Assembly: GCA_902511575.1 (NCBI GenBank) | Contig: CABXFU010000008.1 | Span: forward strand, 25,251-89,250 | Direction: 5' to 3' | Source: an uncultured SAR86 cluster bacterium | GTDB lineage: Bacteria > Pseudomonadota > Gammaproteobacteria > Magnimaribacterales > D2472 | DNA: 64,000 bases | Part shown: one piece after another, positions 1 to 10,593 of the stretch | How positions within the stretch are numbered: position 1 is the first letter of the stretch | How the letters are laid out: every line of letters begins with the position of its first letter | Notes under the pieces: generated by a model | Databases searched by the model: none | Seen by the model: only the letters and a program-made list of their open reading frames with translations | Told to the model about the DNA's origin: nothing | Made by a program: the position numbers and the translations under genes

Positions 1-190
<190 letters not shown>

Positions 191-237
191 CTAAACATTC
201 TTAATTCAGCAAAATCTTGTAATGATTGTGTAAAATA

Positions 238-420
238 ATGGTTATGAAAAAAGTTGAAACTGAGCATATCAATCATTCCAAGTTGAAAAAAAAAGATATG
301 CCAAGTGCTGTTGAAGATGCAGCTAATGTGATGTCAAGATACCACAAGAAAACTAAGAGAATCAAAGACCAAAAGCATAGCTTCCCAGAAATAGACTACG
401 AGAAACCACCACATTATTAA
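238..420 (+). CDS. Small basic hypothetical protein
   Basis: I do not recognise this protein. It is about 60 residues, rich in Lys and His, with a predicted soluble, partly helical sequence and a tyrosine/proline-rich end (EKPPHY). The ORF track opens at a TTG (226), but ATG codons at 238 and 244 are more likely starts; I saw no strong ribosome binding site to choose between them. It is divergent from coaD. The absence of any competing ORF and a sequence composition like the neighbours support it being translated, but only moderately. Confidence 0.5.
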   Translation: MVMKKVETEHINHSKLKKKDMPSAVEDAANVMSRYHKKTKRIKDQKHSFPEIDYEKPPHY

Positions 421-448
421 ATTTTTCTTTAATTAGAAATAATTTCCT

Positions 449-844
449 TTATGCCTCTTTGTTTGGATCCCATATCACTAGATTCTTAGTCTTCAACCTG
501 TTAATAACTAGCTTGTATCTCGATTGCTCTTCACGCCATTCTTTTAACCAATTTTCACCATCTCTTTCAGCATCAACAAAAACTGCATTTGTAAATGCTA
601 TAGGGATAATTATTGCGACATGGACCAATATACTTATAGGGATGCTATAACCAATAAATCCAAGCCAATATATTGCTATCAATCCAAAAAATATGCTCCA
701 AATAGTAAACAGGACTAACATGAAATATGTTTGGAGGCTTGGATCTATGTGCTTGAGTGGATTAAACCTTACATCCATAACTGCTCTCCAAGAATCAACT
801 ATGAAGATTATGAACCGTCTGAAAATATTAGGCTTTTCGTGCAT
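449..844 (-). CDS. Small membrane protein of unknown function
   Basis: The 131-residue product has two hydrophobic segments, roughly residues 40-62 (YFMLVLFTIWSIFFGLIAIYW) and 66-90, flanked by a basic N-terminal stretch and a charged C-terminal half (AERDGENWLKEWREEQ). It is therefore likely an inner-membrane protein with cytoplasmic ends. No family is recognised. It sits 15 bp downstream of katG on the same strand, so it may be cotranscribed with it, but nothing in the sequence connects it to peroxide defence. Confidence 0.7.
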   Translation of the reverse strand: MHEKPNIFRRFIIFIVDSWRAVMDVRFNPLKHIDPSLQTYFMLVLFTIWSIFFGLIAIYWLGFIGYSIPISILVHVAIIIPIAFTNAVFVDAERDGENWLKEWREEQSRYKLVINRLKTKNLVIWDPNKEA

Positions 845-859
845 TAAGCTTAATCTTGA

Positions 860-3028
<2,169 letters not shown>

Positions 3029-3044
3029 TCACTGCGTAAAGCTG

Positions 3045-3087
3045 TGGTAAATATTAGTTTACATATTTTCTATATATTGGTAAATAT
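3045..3087. promoter_or_regulatory. Candidate OxyR operator region between katG and oxyR
   Basis: The 137-bp divergent spacer holds a 10-bp direct repeat, TGGTAAATAT, at 3045-3054 and again at 3078-3087, exactly 33 bp apart, which is about three helical turns. The first copy is part of an inverted repeat GTAAA-N6-TTTAC (3047-3062) with a LysR-type T-N11-A layout. OxyR tetramers bind such phased sites. The assignment rests on position and phasing; the strict E. coli OxyR consensus (ATAG spaced half-sites) is not clearly present. Confidence 0.45.
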
Positions 3088-3138
3088 ATAAAAAAAGAAT
3101 GTTATATTCGATTTTATAAAAGATAAAATATATGATCT

Positions 3139-4044
3139 ATGCTAACTTTAAAACAAATTGAATATGCTTTGGCGGTTGCTAAAAATCTACATTTTAAAAA
3201 GGCTGCTGATGAGTGTTTTATCTCTCCCTCAACTCTTAGCAATGCCATTACAGAATTAGAGACACAGCTTGGACTAAAAATATTTGAAAGAAGTAATAAA
3301 AAAGTCATTGTTACCAGCCTTGGGCATGAGATTTTAGATAAAGCTAAGAGGATTAAATTGGAGGTTCAGAATATTCATGAACTTGCTCAACATAATAATA
3401 TGGACGGCTTAAACTCTTCTTTATCAATTGGTATTATTCCAACAATTAGCCCATATTTTCTTCCTTTAATCTTACCAAAACTGCAGAAGGAGTTTTCTAA
3501 TCTCCAGCTAAAAATAGAAGAAGGTCAATCACATATACTTACCAATAGGGTAAAAGAGGGCGAACTAGATATGGCTATTTTGGCTTTACCCTATGATGTG
3601 CAAGATCTTGTAAGCTTTAAATTTTGGGATGAAGATTTCTTCTGGGTCTCACATAATCAAAATAAGAATGCGGGCAAATCTGAGATCAAAGCATCAGAGT
3701 TAGAACACTCAGAACTTATGCTTCTTGAAGATGGTCATTGCCTTAAAGATCATATTTTAGATGCTTGTAATATTGAATCTTCCTCACAATACTCATTAAA
3801 AGCATCTAGTTTGAATACACTCATTCAATTAGTAAAAGGAAAAATGGGAACAACGCTGGTTCCAAAAATGGCTTTGAAGGAATTGGTTGGAAGCAGGAAA
3901 GATTTATCTATTTCTCATCTAGACGAACCGGGACCACATCGTGAAATCGCATTAATAGTTAGACCGAATTATGCGGGAATGGGCAACGCAAAGATGCTTG
4001 TAGAGTTTTTTGGAAATTCCTTAAAGGAGTTAGATAAAAATTAA
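3139..4044 (+). CDS. oxyR: Hydrogen peroxide-inducible LysR-type activator
   Basis: The protein has an N-terminal winged helix-turn-helix of the LysR family (residues about 3-62, MLTLKQIEYALAVAKNLHF) and a C-terminal sensing domain. The segment HCLKDHILDAC places two cysteines nine positions apart, matching the redox pair Cys199/Cys208 of E. coli OxyR, which forms a disulphide when peroxide is present and turns on katG. The 301-residue length is normal. Its divergence from katG supports the role. Its last 4 bp overlap the convergent SnoaL-like gene. OxyR is the best name; CysB-like regulators lack the paired cysteines. Confidence 0.93.
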   Translation: MLTLKQIEYALAVAKNLHFKKAADECFISPSTLSNAITELETQLGLKIFERSNKKVIVTSLGHEILDKAKRIKLEVQNIHELAQHNNMDGLNSSLSIGIIPTISPYFLPLILPKLQKEFSNLQLKIEEGQSHILTNRVKEGELDMAILALPYDVQDLVSFKFWDEDFFWVSHNQNKNAGKSEIKASELEHSELMLLEDGHCLKDHILDACNIESSSQYSLKASSLNTLIQLVKGKMGTTLVPKMALKELVGSRKDLSISHLDEPGPHREIALIVRPNYAGMGNAKMLVEFFGNSLKELDKN

Positions 4045-4457
4045 ACCTCTTCAGGGAGATCTAAGATATCTGTTTTTTGCCATTTGAGAGAAAAAGTTCG
4101 AGAAAGGAATTTAGCAGTGCCATCTCGGATCTCAATGACATCATTGTAAATAATACCCATATCTAATTTATGAGGTTTATTATCTTTATCAAACATATGA
4201 CTAGCTATACAGTATGTTTCTCCCTTATATAAGTCTTCTGCCCACTCTCCCTGGATATTCATAACTTGATGCATGGTGCTTTGATAATTTTCAAGCTGCT
4301 GCATGGCAGTTATAAAATTTTCTAAGCCATTAATCTCAAACTGACCCAGCATAGAAAATTCATCCCACATGATTGAACTCAATGTAGAAAATTTTCTTTG
4401 ATCGATAATAGATGCATATAAATTAGATAGGTTAGATGGAACAAGGTCTTTGCTCAT
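4041..4457 (-). CDS. SnoaL-like / NTF2-fold protein
   Basis: The 138-residue protein has the look of the SnoaL-like NTF2 superfamily: an N-terminal helix with YASIIDQRKFSTLSSIMWDEF, a Met/His stretch (YQSTMHQVMNIQ) and a strand with GETYCIASHM. Such proteins form an alpha+beta cone that serves as an isomerase, dehydratase or binding domain. The substrate cannot be told from the sequence. It overlaps the upstream LLM oxidoreductase by 4 bp (ATGA), implying translational coupling and possibly a shared pathway on a small organic molecule. Confidence 0.72.
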   Translation of the reverse strand: MSKDLVPSNLSNLYASIIDQRKFSTLSSIMWDEFSMLGQFEINGLENFITAMQQLENYQSTMHQVMNIQGEWAEDLYKGETYCIASHMFDKDNKPHKLDMGIIYNDVIEIRDGTAKFLSRTFSLKWQKTDILDLPEEV

Positions 4458-5344
4458 GATTTTTTTACCTCGGAAATGAGTTTTAACACTTTATAGATAT
4501 CATCAGGTGCCTGAATAAAATTTATTGGAAAAACCTCTATCTCATCAAGACCAGCGGCCATAGATTTTTCTAATTCTTTCAATGTTAAATCTATATTAGG
4601 CACTCCATTCTCATCAACGCATGTAGGTAGCTGTCCTCGAATTCTAGGTTGATCCTGTCTACCTTCTTTAATAAATGCCTCAGATAAGATTTCTCTTCCA
4701 GAAGAAATAAAATCTCTGCTAGTTTTGATTGGAATCCAACCATGCCCTACTTTTGCAATTTTTTGAGCATTATCATGTGTCATTTTCAAACCAAATAACA
4801 AGGGTAAATTCTGGCCCTGCGTGGGTTGTGGATGACACCAAATATCATCAAAATTAAAATGCTTCCCATGAAAAGAAACTGGGCTATCTTTCCAAAGAGA
4901 TTTACAAATATCTAAAGTTTCCCAAAATATCTCTGAACGATCTTCAAAAGGAAGTCCTGCTGCATCAAATTCTTCTTTTTGCCATCCCAAACCTACCCCA
5001 AGCTCTAACCTACCTTTAGAAATAACATCTAGAGTCGCAACTGTCTTTGCAAGCAGTGCTGGATTTCTTAATGGGACAATTAAAATTGCCGTTGCCAAAT
5101 TAATTCTAGACGTATTAGAGGCAATCATCGTAAGCAAGGATAGTGGCTCATACCAAGGAGCCTCAGATGGAAGGGGAAATTCTCCAAATGGGTATTTATG
5201 AAGATTTTTTCCCATTACTACATGATCTGTAACACTAATTGAGTCAAAGCCAAGCTCCTCACCCATCTGAGCAATTTCAATATAGGATGAAATATCTCCG
5301 CCATAGAAATTCTCCAACCCAAAAAGACCTAAAACTAACTTCAT
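4454..5344 (-). CDS. LLM-class (luciferase-like) flavin/F420-type oxidoreductase
   Basis: This 296-residue protein belongs to the bacterial luciferase-like TIM-barrel family. The N-terminus (LVLGLFGLENF), ITDHV-type motif (SISVTDHVVMG), the segment RINLATAILIVPLRNPALLAKTVATLD and LGVGLGWQKEEF are family hallmarks. Members use FMN or F420 to oxidise or reduce small molecules; which cofactor and substrate apply here cannot be seen. A marine gammaproteobacterium would more likely use flavin. It is translationally coupled to the downstream SnoaL-like gene. Confidence 0.85.
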   Translation of the reverse strand: MKLVLGLFGLENFYGGDISSYIEIAQMGEELGFDSISVTDHVVMGKNLHKYPFGEFPLPSEAPWYEPLSLLTMIASNTSRINLATAILIVPLRNPALLAKTVATLDVISKGRLELGVGLGWQKEEFDAAGLPFEDRSEIFWETLDICKSLWKDSPVSFHGKHFNFDDIWCHPQPTQGQNLPLLFGLKMTHDNAQKIAKVGHGWIPIKTSRDFISSGREILSEAFIKEGRQDQPRIRGQLPTCVDENGVPNIDLTLKELEKSMAAGLDEIEVFPINFIQAPDDIYKVLKLISEVKKS

Positions 5345-5418
5345 AGAACTAATTATTTTATATATTTTATTGTACGAATATTTTTCATCTAATGCACTTT
5401 AATAAATGTAATCGCAAC

Positions 5419-6132
5419 CTATAAAACTAAAATCAAAGCAAGAAATGATAGCAATAGCTTCAATGCAATATTAAACCTTTCATAAGGAATTAAAGATATT
5501 ATTGCCTTGGCTAAAAATGCTCCTGCAAACCCAGCAACAGCTAAAATCAATATAAAGAAAATATATTCTTCTAATGAAAATCCAAAAAAATATATAAATA
5601 AAAGAACTTTAATAGAATGTTGATAAATCATGACCGCGCCATGATTTGCAACTAACGATTCAGGAGTTAAATTCTTTGTGCGCATGTATGCAGTAACCAA
5701 TGGACCGTTTGCACCAATAAAAATACCAGCAAAACCCGAAATAAGTCCACAAAACCAATCATTTCTCATAATAGAGAGAATAAAATTATCTAAAGGAGCC
5801 CAAGTAAAAAATAAGATTGTTCCTACAATTAACCATATCAGAATTTCCTCAGGGATAGCTCCAAACAATAGTATTCCTCCAAGAGACCCTATAGAAGTAG
5901 CAATCAGAATATTTTGTATTAAGTGCCATTGAAAGAATTCTCTATATACAAAAGTCCTCGATAAGTTATTTGAAAGTTGAATTGCTCCATGCAAAGGTAT
6001 AAGAGTGCCAGGAGAAAAAGATTGGGCTAATGCAACAAGCATGATTATGCCTCCTCCAACGCTAAATATAGATGTTAAGAAAGAGGTTGCAAAAGATAGC
6101 GCAGCAAAAATACTTATAAACTCTAAAGACAT
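5419..6132 (-). CDS. TauE/SafE family permease
   Basis: The 237-residue protein is nearly all hydrophobic, with about eight membrane segments and two similar halves. The first half has the family glycine motif FSVGGGIIMLVAL and the second FAGIFIGANGPLV. The family exports sulfite, sulfoacetate or similar small anions, or imports related compounds; the substrate is not evident. Transcription diverges from the GH3 glucosidase gene only 41 bp away, but I see no functional link between them. Confidence 0.85.
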   Translation of the reverse strand: MSLEFISIFAALSFATSFLTSIFSVGGGIIMLVALAQSFSPGTLIPLHGAIQLSNNLSRTFVYREFFQWHLIQNILIATSIGSLGGILLFGAIPEEILIWLIVGTILFFTWAPLDNFILSIMRNDWFCGLISGFAGIFIGANGPLVTAYMRTKNLTPESLVANHGAVMIYQHSIKVLLFIYFFGFSLEEYIFFILILAVAGFAGAFLAKAIISLIPYERFNIALKLLLSFLALILVL

Positions 6133-6173
6133 ATAAGAGTGTGTTTTAACTATAAAGGAATTAAGATTAACAC

Positions 6174-8621
6174 ATGAAAAATATAGATCAGATCATAGCA
6201 ACGCTAACTTTGGATGAAAAAGTCTCATTACTAAGTGGTTTTAATTCTTGGTATACCAACAAAATTGAAAAAAAGAATATTCCAAGTATAAAAATGTCAG
6301 ATGGTCCCAATGGAGTCAGAGGCGACTCAAATTCTGGAAAATCTTCAGCTTGTTTTCCATGTGCAATATCAATAGGTTCCACATGGGATATCAAGTTAAT
6401 TAAGGATATTGGTATTGCATTGGGCGAAGAAGCGCAAGCAAAAGATGTAGATGTTCTATTAGGCCCAACCATTAATATTCATAGACATCCTCTGGGAGGA
6501 AGACATTTTGAAAGTTTTTCTGAGGATCCATTTTTAACTGGAAAAATTGCAACCAATTATGTTCAAGGAGTTCAATCTAAAAATGTAGCAGCCTGTTTAA
6601 AGCATTTCGTAGGAAATGATACTGAATATGAACGTCACTCCATAAGCTCAAATATAGATGAGCAGACTTTGAGAGAAATCTATTTACTGCCATTTGAAAT
6701 GGGTATTAAAGAAGGCAATGCAAAAGTTGTAATGAGTGCATATAACAAATTAAATAATATTTTTTGTAGTTCTCACCAAGAACTGCTAATCGGTATCCTA
6801 AAGGAAGAATGGGGTTTTGATGGATATGTTGTTAGTGATTGGGGGGCAGCGCTTGAAACGGTAGAAAATGCGAATGGTGGCTTGGATCTTGAAATGCCTG
6901 GACCTAGTAATGTTTGGGGTAAAGCATTAATTAATGCTGTTGAAGGTAAAAAAGTTGCTGAGGAATTGATTGATGACAAGGTTAGAAGGATTTTAACTAT
7001 TGCTGAATTCTCAAATAGATTTCAAAAACCAGAACTCAAAAATGAGGAAGCTGTAGATCAGCCCAAACACAGATCGCTATTAAGAAAAGCAGCAGCTGAT
7101 GGGATGGTTATGTTGAAAAATGAAGGCTTACTGCCTTTGAAAAAAAATATTAAAAAGTTAGCTGTTATTGGGCCTAATGCCAAAGAAGCTCAAATAATTG
7201 GTGGCGGTAGTGCAAGCTTAAAGCCACATTATCAAATCCATCCACTTGAAGCAGTAAGAGAAAGACTGGGGCATAAAACAGAAATTCTTTATTCAAAGGG
7301 CTGTCATACTCATAAATACCTTCCAAAGATCAACGAAGCACTCATGGGAAATAAAGATGGTTTCTTGGTGGAATATTTTGATGGTAATCAATTTGATGAG
7401 AACTTAATTTTAGAAGAACGCCTTATTGGAAGTAAGTTTTGGGTTTTTGAAGGCTTTGCTAAAGATGTAATTTCAAAAGAAGATAGGCCAAATATTTCCG
7501 TAAAGTTTTCTTGTGAATATACGCCAGATATTTCTGGCTCTCATGAATTTGAAATTTTTGGCATTGGTAAGTGTCGCTTACTAATCGATGGAAATGAGCT
7601 TATTGATAATTGGACTAGTACAGATCCGGGAGAAGCTTTTTTTACCTTTGGATCTGCCTCAAAAAAGGGAGTTGTAAATTTCCAAAAAGGAGAAGCTTAT
7701 AAAATTGAAGTACAGTACCATTTTGAAGGAAGTTTTCCAGCAGTCTATATAGGTTGTCAAGCTCCTGATGAAGTAGATATATTTCAAGAAGCTATTGAAT
7801 CAGCTGCTAGTGCAGACGAAGTTCTTTTGATTGTTGGAACTAATTCAGACTGGGAAACGGAGGGAAATGATAGAGCAGATTTTAATTTGCCTGCAAATCA
7901 AAATAAATTAATTGAAGCGGTGTTAGAAGCCAATCAAAATACAGTCATCGTTATCAATACTGGTTCTCCAGTGCATATGCCGTGGGAAAAGAAAGCAAGC
8001 GCTATTGTTCAGACATGGTTTGCCGGACAAGAATTTGGAAATGCTTTGGTTGATATTTTATCTGGGCAGGTAAATCCATCTGGCAAATTACCAACAACCT
8101 TCCCAGCAAAAATAGAAGATACTCCTGCATATAAAATCTATCCTGGGAATGATTTGCAAATGAACTATGATGAAAAACTTCTGGTTGGGCATAGGTGGTA
8201 TGAAACAAAATCAATCAAGCCATTATTTTGTTTTGGTCACGGGTTGTCATATACAAAGTTCAATTATCAAAATCTAGAAGTTACTATCAATGATGAGTTT
8301 GCTGTCTCATGTAAGTTTGAAGTTCAAAACATTGGAGATATTTCTGGATTAGAAACTGCTCAATGCTATGTGAGCTATACAAAGCCCCTTCCTCAGGAAC
8401 CCTGTAAGACTTTGCAGGGCTTTGTTAAAGAGGAAATAGGTGCAAATGAACTTAAAAAACTAGAAATACAACTTGGGCCAAGAAATTTTTCATATTGGTC
8501 AGTGGATACAAAGACCTGGCAAATAAGAAGGGGCACATACAAAATCTTCATTGGATCCTCTGCAGAAAATATACTCTTAGAAGCCAGTCTTAATCTTGAG
8601 CAAGCGCTTGAAGTTCTTTAG
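6174..8621 (+). CDS. Glycoside hydrolase family 3 beta-glucosidase with PA14 insert
   Basis: The 815-residue protein shows the GH3 layout: an N-terminal TIM barrel with KHFVGNDTEYER and the nucleophile Asp in GYVVSDWGAALE (about residue 223), a second alpha/beta domain (VMLKNEGLLPL; TNSDWETEGNDR), a PA14-like beta insert (about residues 400-530, LVEYFDGNQF to AVYIGCQ) and a C-terminal fibronectin III-like domain. The PA14 insert is typical of enzymes that restrict binding to short glucosides. There is no signal peptide, so cleavage is predicted in the cytoplasm after uptake. The neighbouring GPH symporter could supply the substrate. The last 32 bp overlap the convergent fusion gene. Confidence 0.93.
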   Translation: MKNIDQIIATLTLDEKVSLLSGFNSWYTNKIEKKNIPSIKMSDGPNGVRGDSNSGKSSACFPCAISIGSTWDIKLIKDIGIALGEEAQAKDVDVLLGPTINIHRHPLGGRHFESFSEDPFLTGKIATNYVQGVQSKNVAACLKHFVGNDTEYERHSISSNIDEQTLREIYLLPFEMGIKEGNAKVVMSAYNKLNNIFCSSHQELLIGILKEEWGFDGYVVSDWGAALETVENANGGLDLEMPGPSNVWGKALINAVEGKKVAEELIDDKVRRILTIAEFSNRFQKPELKNEEAVDQPKHRSLLRKAAADGMVMLKNEGLLPLKKNIKKLAVIGPNAKEAQIIGGGSASLKPHYQIHPLEAVRERLGHKTEILYSKGCHTHKYLPKINEALMGNKDGFLVEYFDGNQFDENLILEERLIGSKFWVFEGFAKDVISKEDRPNISVKFSCEYTPDISGSHEFEIFGIGKCRLLIDGNELIDNWTSTDPGEAFFTFGSASKKGVVNFQKGEAYKIEVQYHFEGSFPAVYIGCQAPDEVDIFQEAIESAASADEVLLIVGTNSDWETEGNDRADFNLPANQNKLIEAVLEANQNTVIVINTGSPVHMPWEKKASAIVQTWFAGQEFGNALVDILSGQVNPSGKLPTTFPAKIEDTPAYKIYPGNDLQMNYDEKLLVGHRWYETKSIKPLFCFGHGLSYTKFNYQNLEVTINDEFAVSCKFEVQNIGDISGLETAQCYVSYTKPLPQEPCKTLQGFVKEEIGANELKKLEIQLGPRNFSYWSVDTKTWQIRRGTYKIFIGSSAENILLEASLNLEQALEVL

Positions 8622-10593
8622 CAGATAATGCAAGTTGAGTGGCTTGAATTGAACTGTTAGATTCAAAAATTGTTCTAGGTCCAATTAACGGAAAAATTAG
8701 TTGAGATTTGTGCAATACATAAGCTAAGGCAACCTGGATAGGCTGCACATTCCTTGCCTTTGCAACCTCAAAACATGCCTGCCTTCTTTGTAAATTTTTT
8801 TCATAATGCCAGACCCTCTTTTCTTCATCTAGAGTAGGATTTGAAAAGTGCTCATTAGACATAACTTCTTTTTTCTGAATAAAAAATCCTCTAGCTTGAG
8901 AAGACCAAGGAAATAACATAATGCGCTCTTCAATAAGGTATTTTAAATAATGGTCGTTTACACCGACACAACCTGGCCATACGGGTTCGATCATTTCAGC
9001 TAAGCTAAAATTATTACTAAGGACAGTGAAGGGTTCTTTTGCATTTTTCATTGCATAATTTCTTGCTTCAGAAAATCTATCCATCTCCCAATTTGAAGCG
9101 CCTATAAGATCAACTAAACCTTCGTTTTTTATGTCAGCTAATGCATCAATAAATTCATCTACAGGAATATCTGGGTTATCTCTATGCAAACAAAAAATAT
9201 CAAGTTTTGGAATCTGCAGACGATCCAAAGACTTGAGCACTTGTGGGCGAATATACTTAGGCTCACATTCAGGCGTATGTGCTCCTTTCCCCAAAACTAT
9301 TACATCGTCTTCAACTTTCCTAGCATTAATCCAATCTCCAAGGTACGTATCACCCATTCCATGGTTGTAAATAAAAGCAGTGTCAAAAATTCTGCCGCCA
9401 GATCCATAAAAATGATCAAACATAGTAAATGCATGAAGATCTGAAGTTTGATTATCACAACCTAATGCTAGTCTTGAACCAGGCTTGATCAACCCAGGAA
9501 GGTCATTCCTTTCAAGCTGAGAGTTCTGAAAGAGATATGCTTTAGATTGAAAAATTGGTGAATTTTTAATCTGAGACTTGGGGCAATCAATTTTCATTTC
9601 TTGTCGCCACTTATCTAACCAAAACATATTACTTTGTGTTTCAGCATGACAAATAAGTTGCGATTCAATTTTTGATTCTAATATGCACTGTGCAGCGTGC
9701 TCTATCTCTCTGGTGAATAAGCCAGTGTCATCCGTACATTTAATTTCTTTGCTATTCCCTCCATCAGTGGAAAGATGAATAGATGAATTACCTTCTTGAA
9801 ACTGCCCACAATGCCATGGATCGGGAACGTGAATGGCATATTTACCATTAGATATAACAAGATCATTTGAGAAGTCCTCATTAATAGCGCAGCTTATTTT
9901 TGCTTCAATTAAATCAGAAAAAATTAAATGGGCATGTGACTGAAGGTCAACACCTGTCTCATCTAGCTGACCAGTTGCAGAGAGGCTTTTTGGTTCAGCA
10001 AAAGCCAGGCCCTGCAATTGACCCGCTATTAATTTAGCAATAGTCAATGGATAACATCCAACGTCTAATATTGCTCCTCCGCCTAGATCAGGGTTTCGAA
10101 GTCTGTGCGTTGTTGGAACATCTGCCTTAAATCCAAAAGAACCCTCTATTATAATTTTTGATTTTGCATCTGATAAAAAATTTAAATTGTCTAAAATATT
10201 TCTTGTCTGTGGATGTGTTCTATACATGAAGGCTTCCATCAAAAAAACATTTTTAACATTAGCAAGATCTAATAAAACCATGCTTTCGAAGGCATTCATT
10301 GTGAATGGCTTTTCACAAAGAACATGTTTGCCATTTTTGATTGCCTCTAATGCATAAAAAAAATGTTCGCTGTGAGGAGTTGCAATATATATAGCATCTA
10401 TTTCCTCAGAAGAAATAAAATCATCTAATTGATGATGGGCGCCTATCTGAAACTTGTCAGCAAAACTTTTTACCTTCTTGGAATTTCTTCCAAAAACGCT
10501 AGTTAATTTAGAGTTTGTTGAAGCTTTGATAGAATAAGAAAATGCATTGGCAATAGAGCCAGAGCCAATTATCCCCCAATTAATTTGATGCAT
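8590..10593 (-). CDS. Fusion of Gfo/Idh/MocA dehydrogenase and aldo/keto reductase
   Basis: Two complete oxidoreductases are joined in one 667-residue chain. Residues 1 to about 335 are Gfo/Idh/MocA type: a Rossmann motif (WGIIGSGSIA), the EKP motif in HVLCEKPFTMNA, and GGGAILDVGCYPL with the catalytic Asp/His region. Residues from about 355 on are an aldo/keto reductase with the catalytic tetrad visible: Asp and Tyr in FDTAFIYNHG, Lys in VLGKGAHT and His in FCLHRDN. Both halves use NAD(P)H and act on sugars or sugar-derived carbonyls. The start overlaps the end of the upstream symporter gene by 14 bp, so both belong to one operon with a sugar-handling role. I see no stop or frameshift between the domains. 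Confidence 0.9.
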   Translation of the reverse strand: MHQINWGIIGSGSIANAFSYSIKASTNSKLTSVFGRNSKKVKSFADKFQIGAHHQLDDFISSEEIDAIYIATPHSEHFFYALEAIKNGKHVLCEKPFTMNAFESMVLLDLANVKNVFLMEAFMYRTHPQTRNILDNLNFLSDAKSKIIIEGSFGFKADVPTTHRLRNPDLGGGAILDVGCYPLTIAKLIAGQLQGLAFAEPKSLSATGQLDETGVDLQSHAHLIFSDLIEAKISCAINEDFSNDLVISNGKYAIHVPDPWHCGQFQEGNSSIHLSTDGGNSKEIKCTDDTGLFTREIEHAAQCILESKIESQLICHAETQSNMFWLDKWRQEMKIDCPKSQIKNSPIFQSKAYLFQNSQLERNDLPGLIKPGSRLALGCDNQTSDLHAFTMFDHFYGSGGRIFDTAFIYNHGMGDTYLGDWINARKVEDDVIVLGKGAHTPECEPKYIRPQVLKSLDRLQIPKLDIFCLHRDNPDIPVDEFIDALADIKNEGLVDLIGASNWEMDRFSEARNYAMKNAKEPFTVLSNNFSLAEMIEPVWPGCVGVNDHYLKYLIEERIMLFPWSSQARGFFIQKKEVMSNEHFSNPTLDEEKRVWHYEKNLQRRQACFEVAKARNVQPIQVALAYVLHKSQLIFPLIGPRTIFESNSSIQATQLALSAKELQALAQD

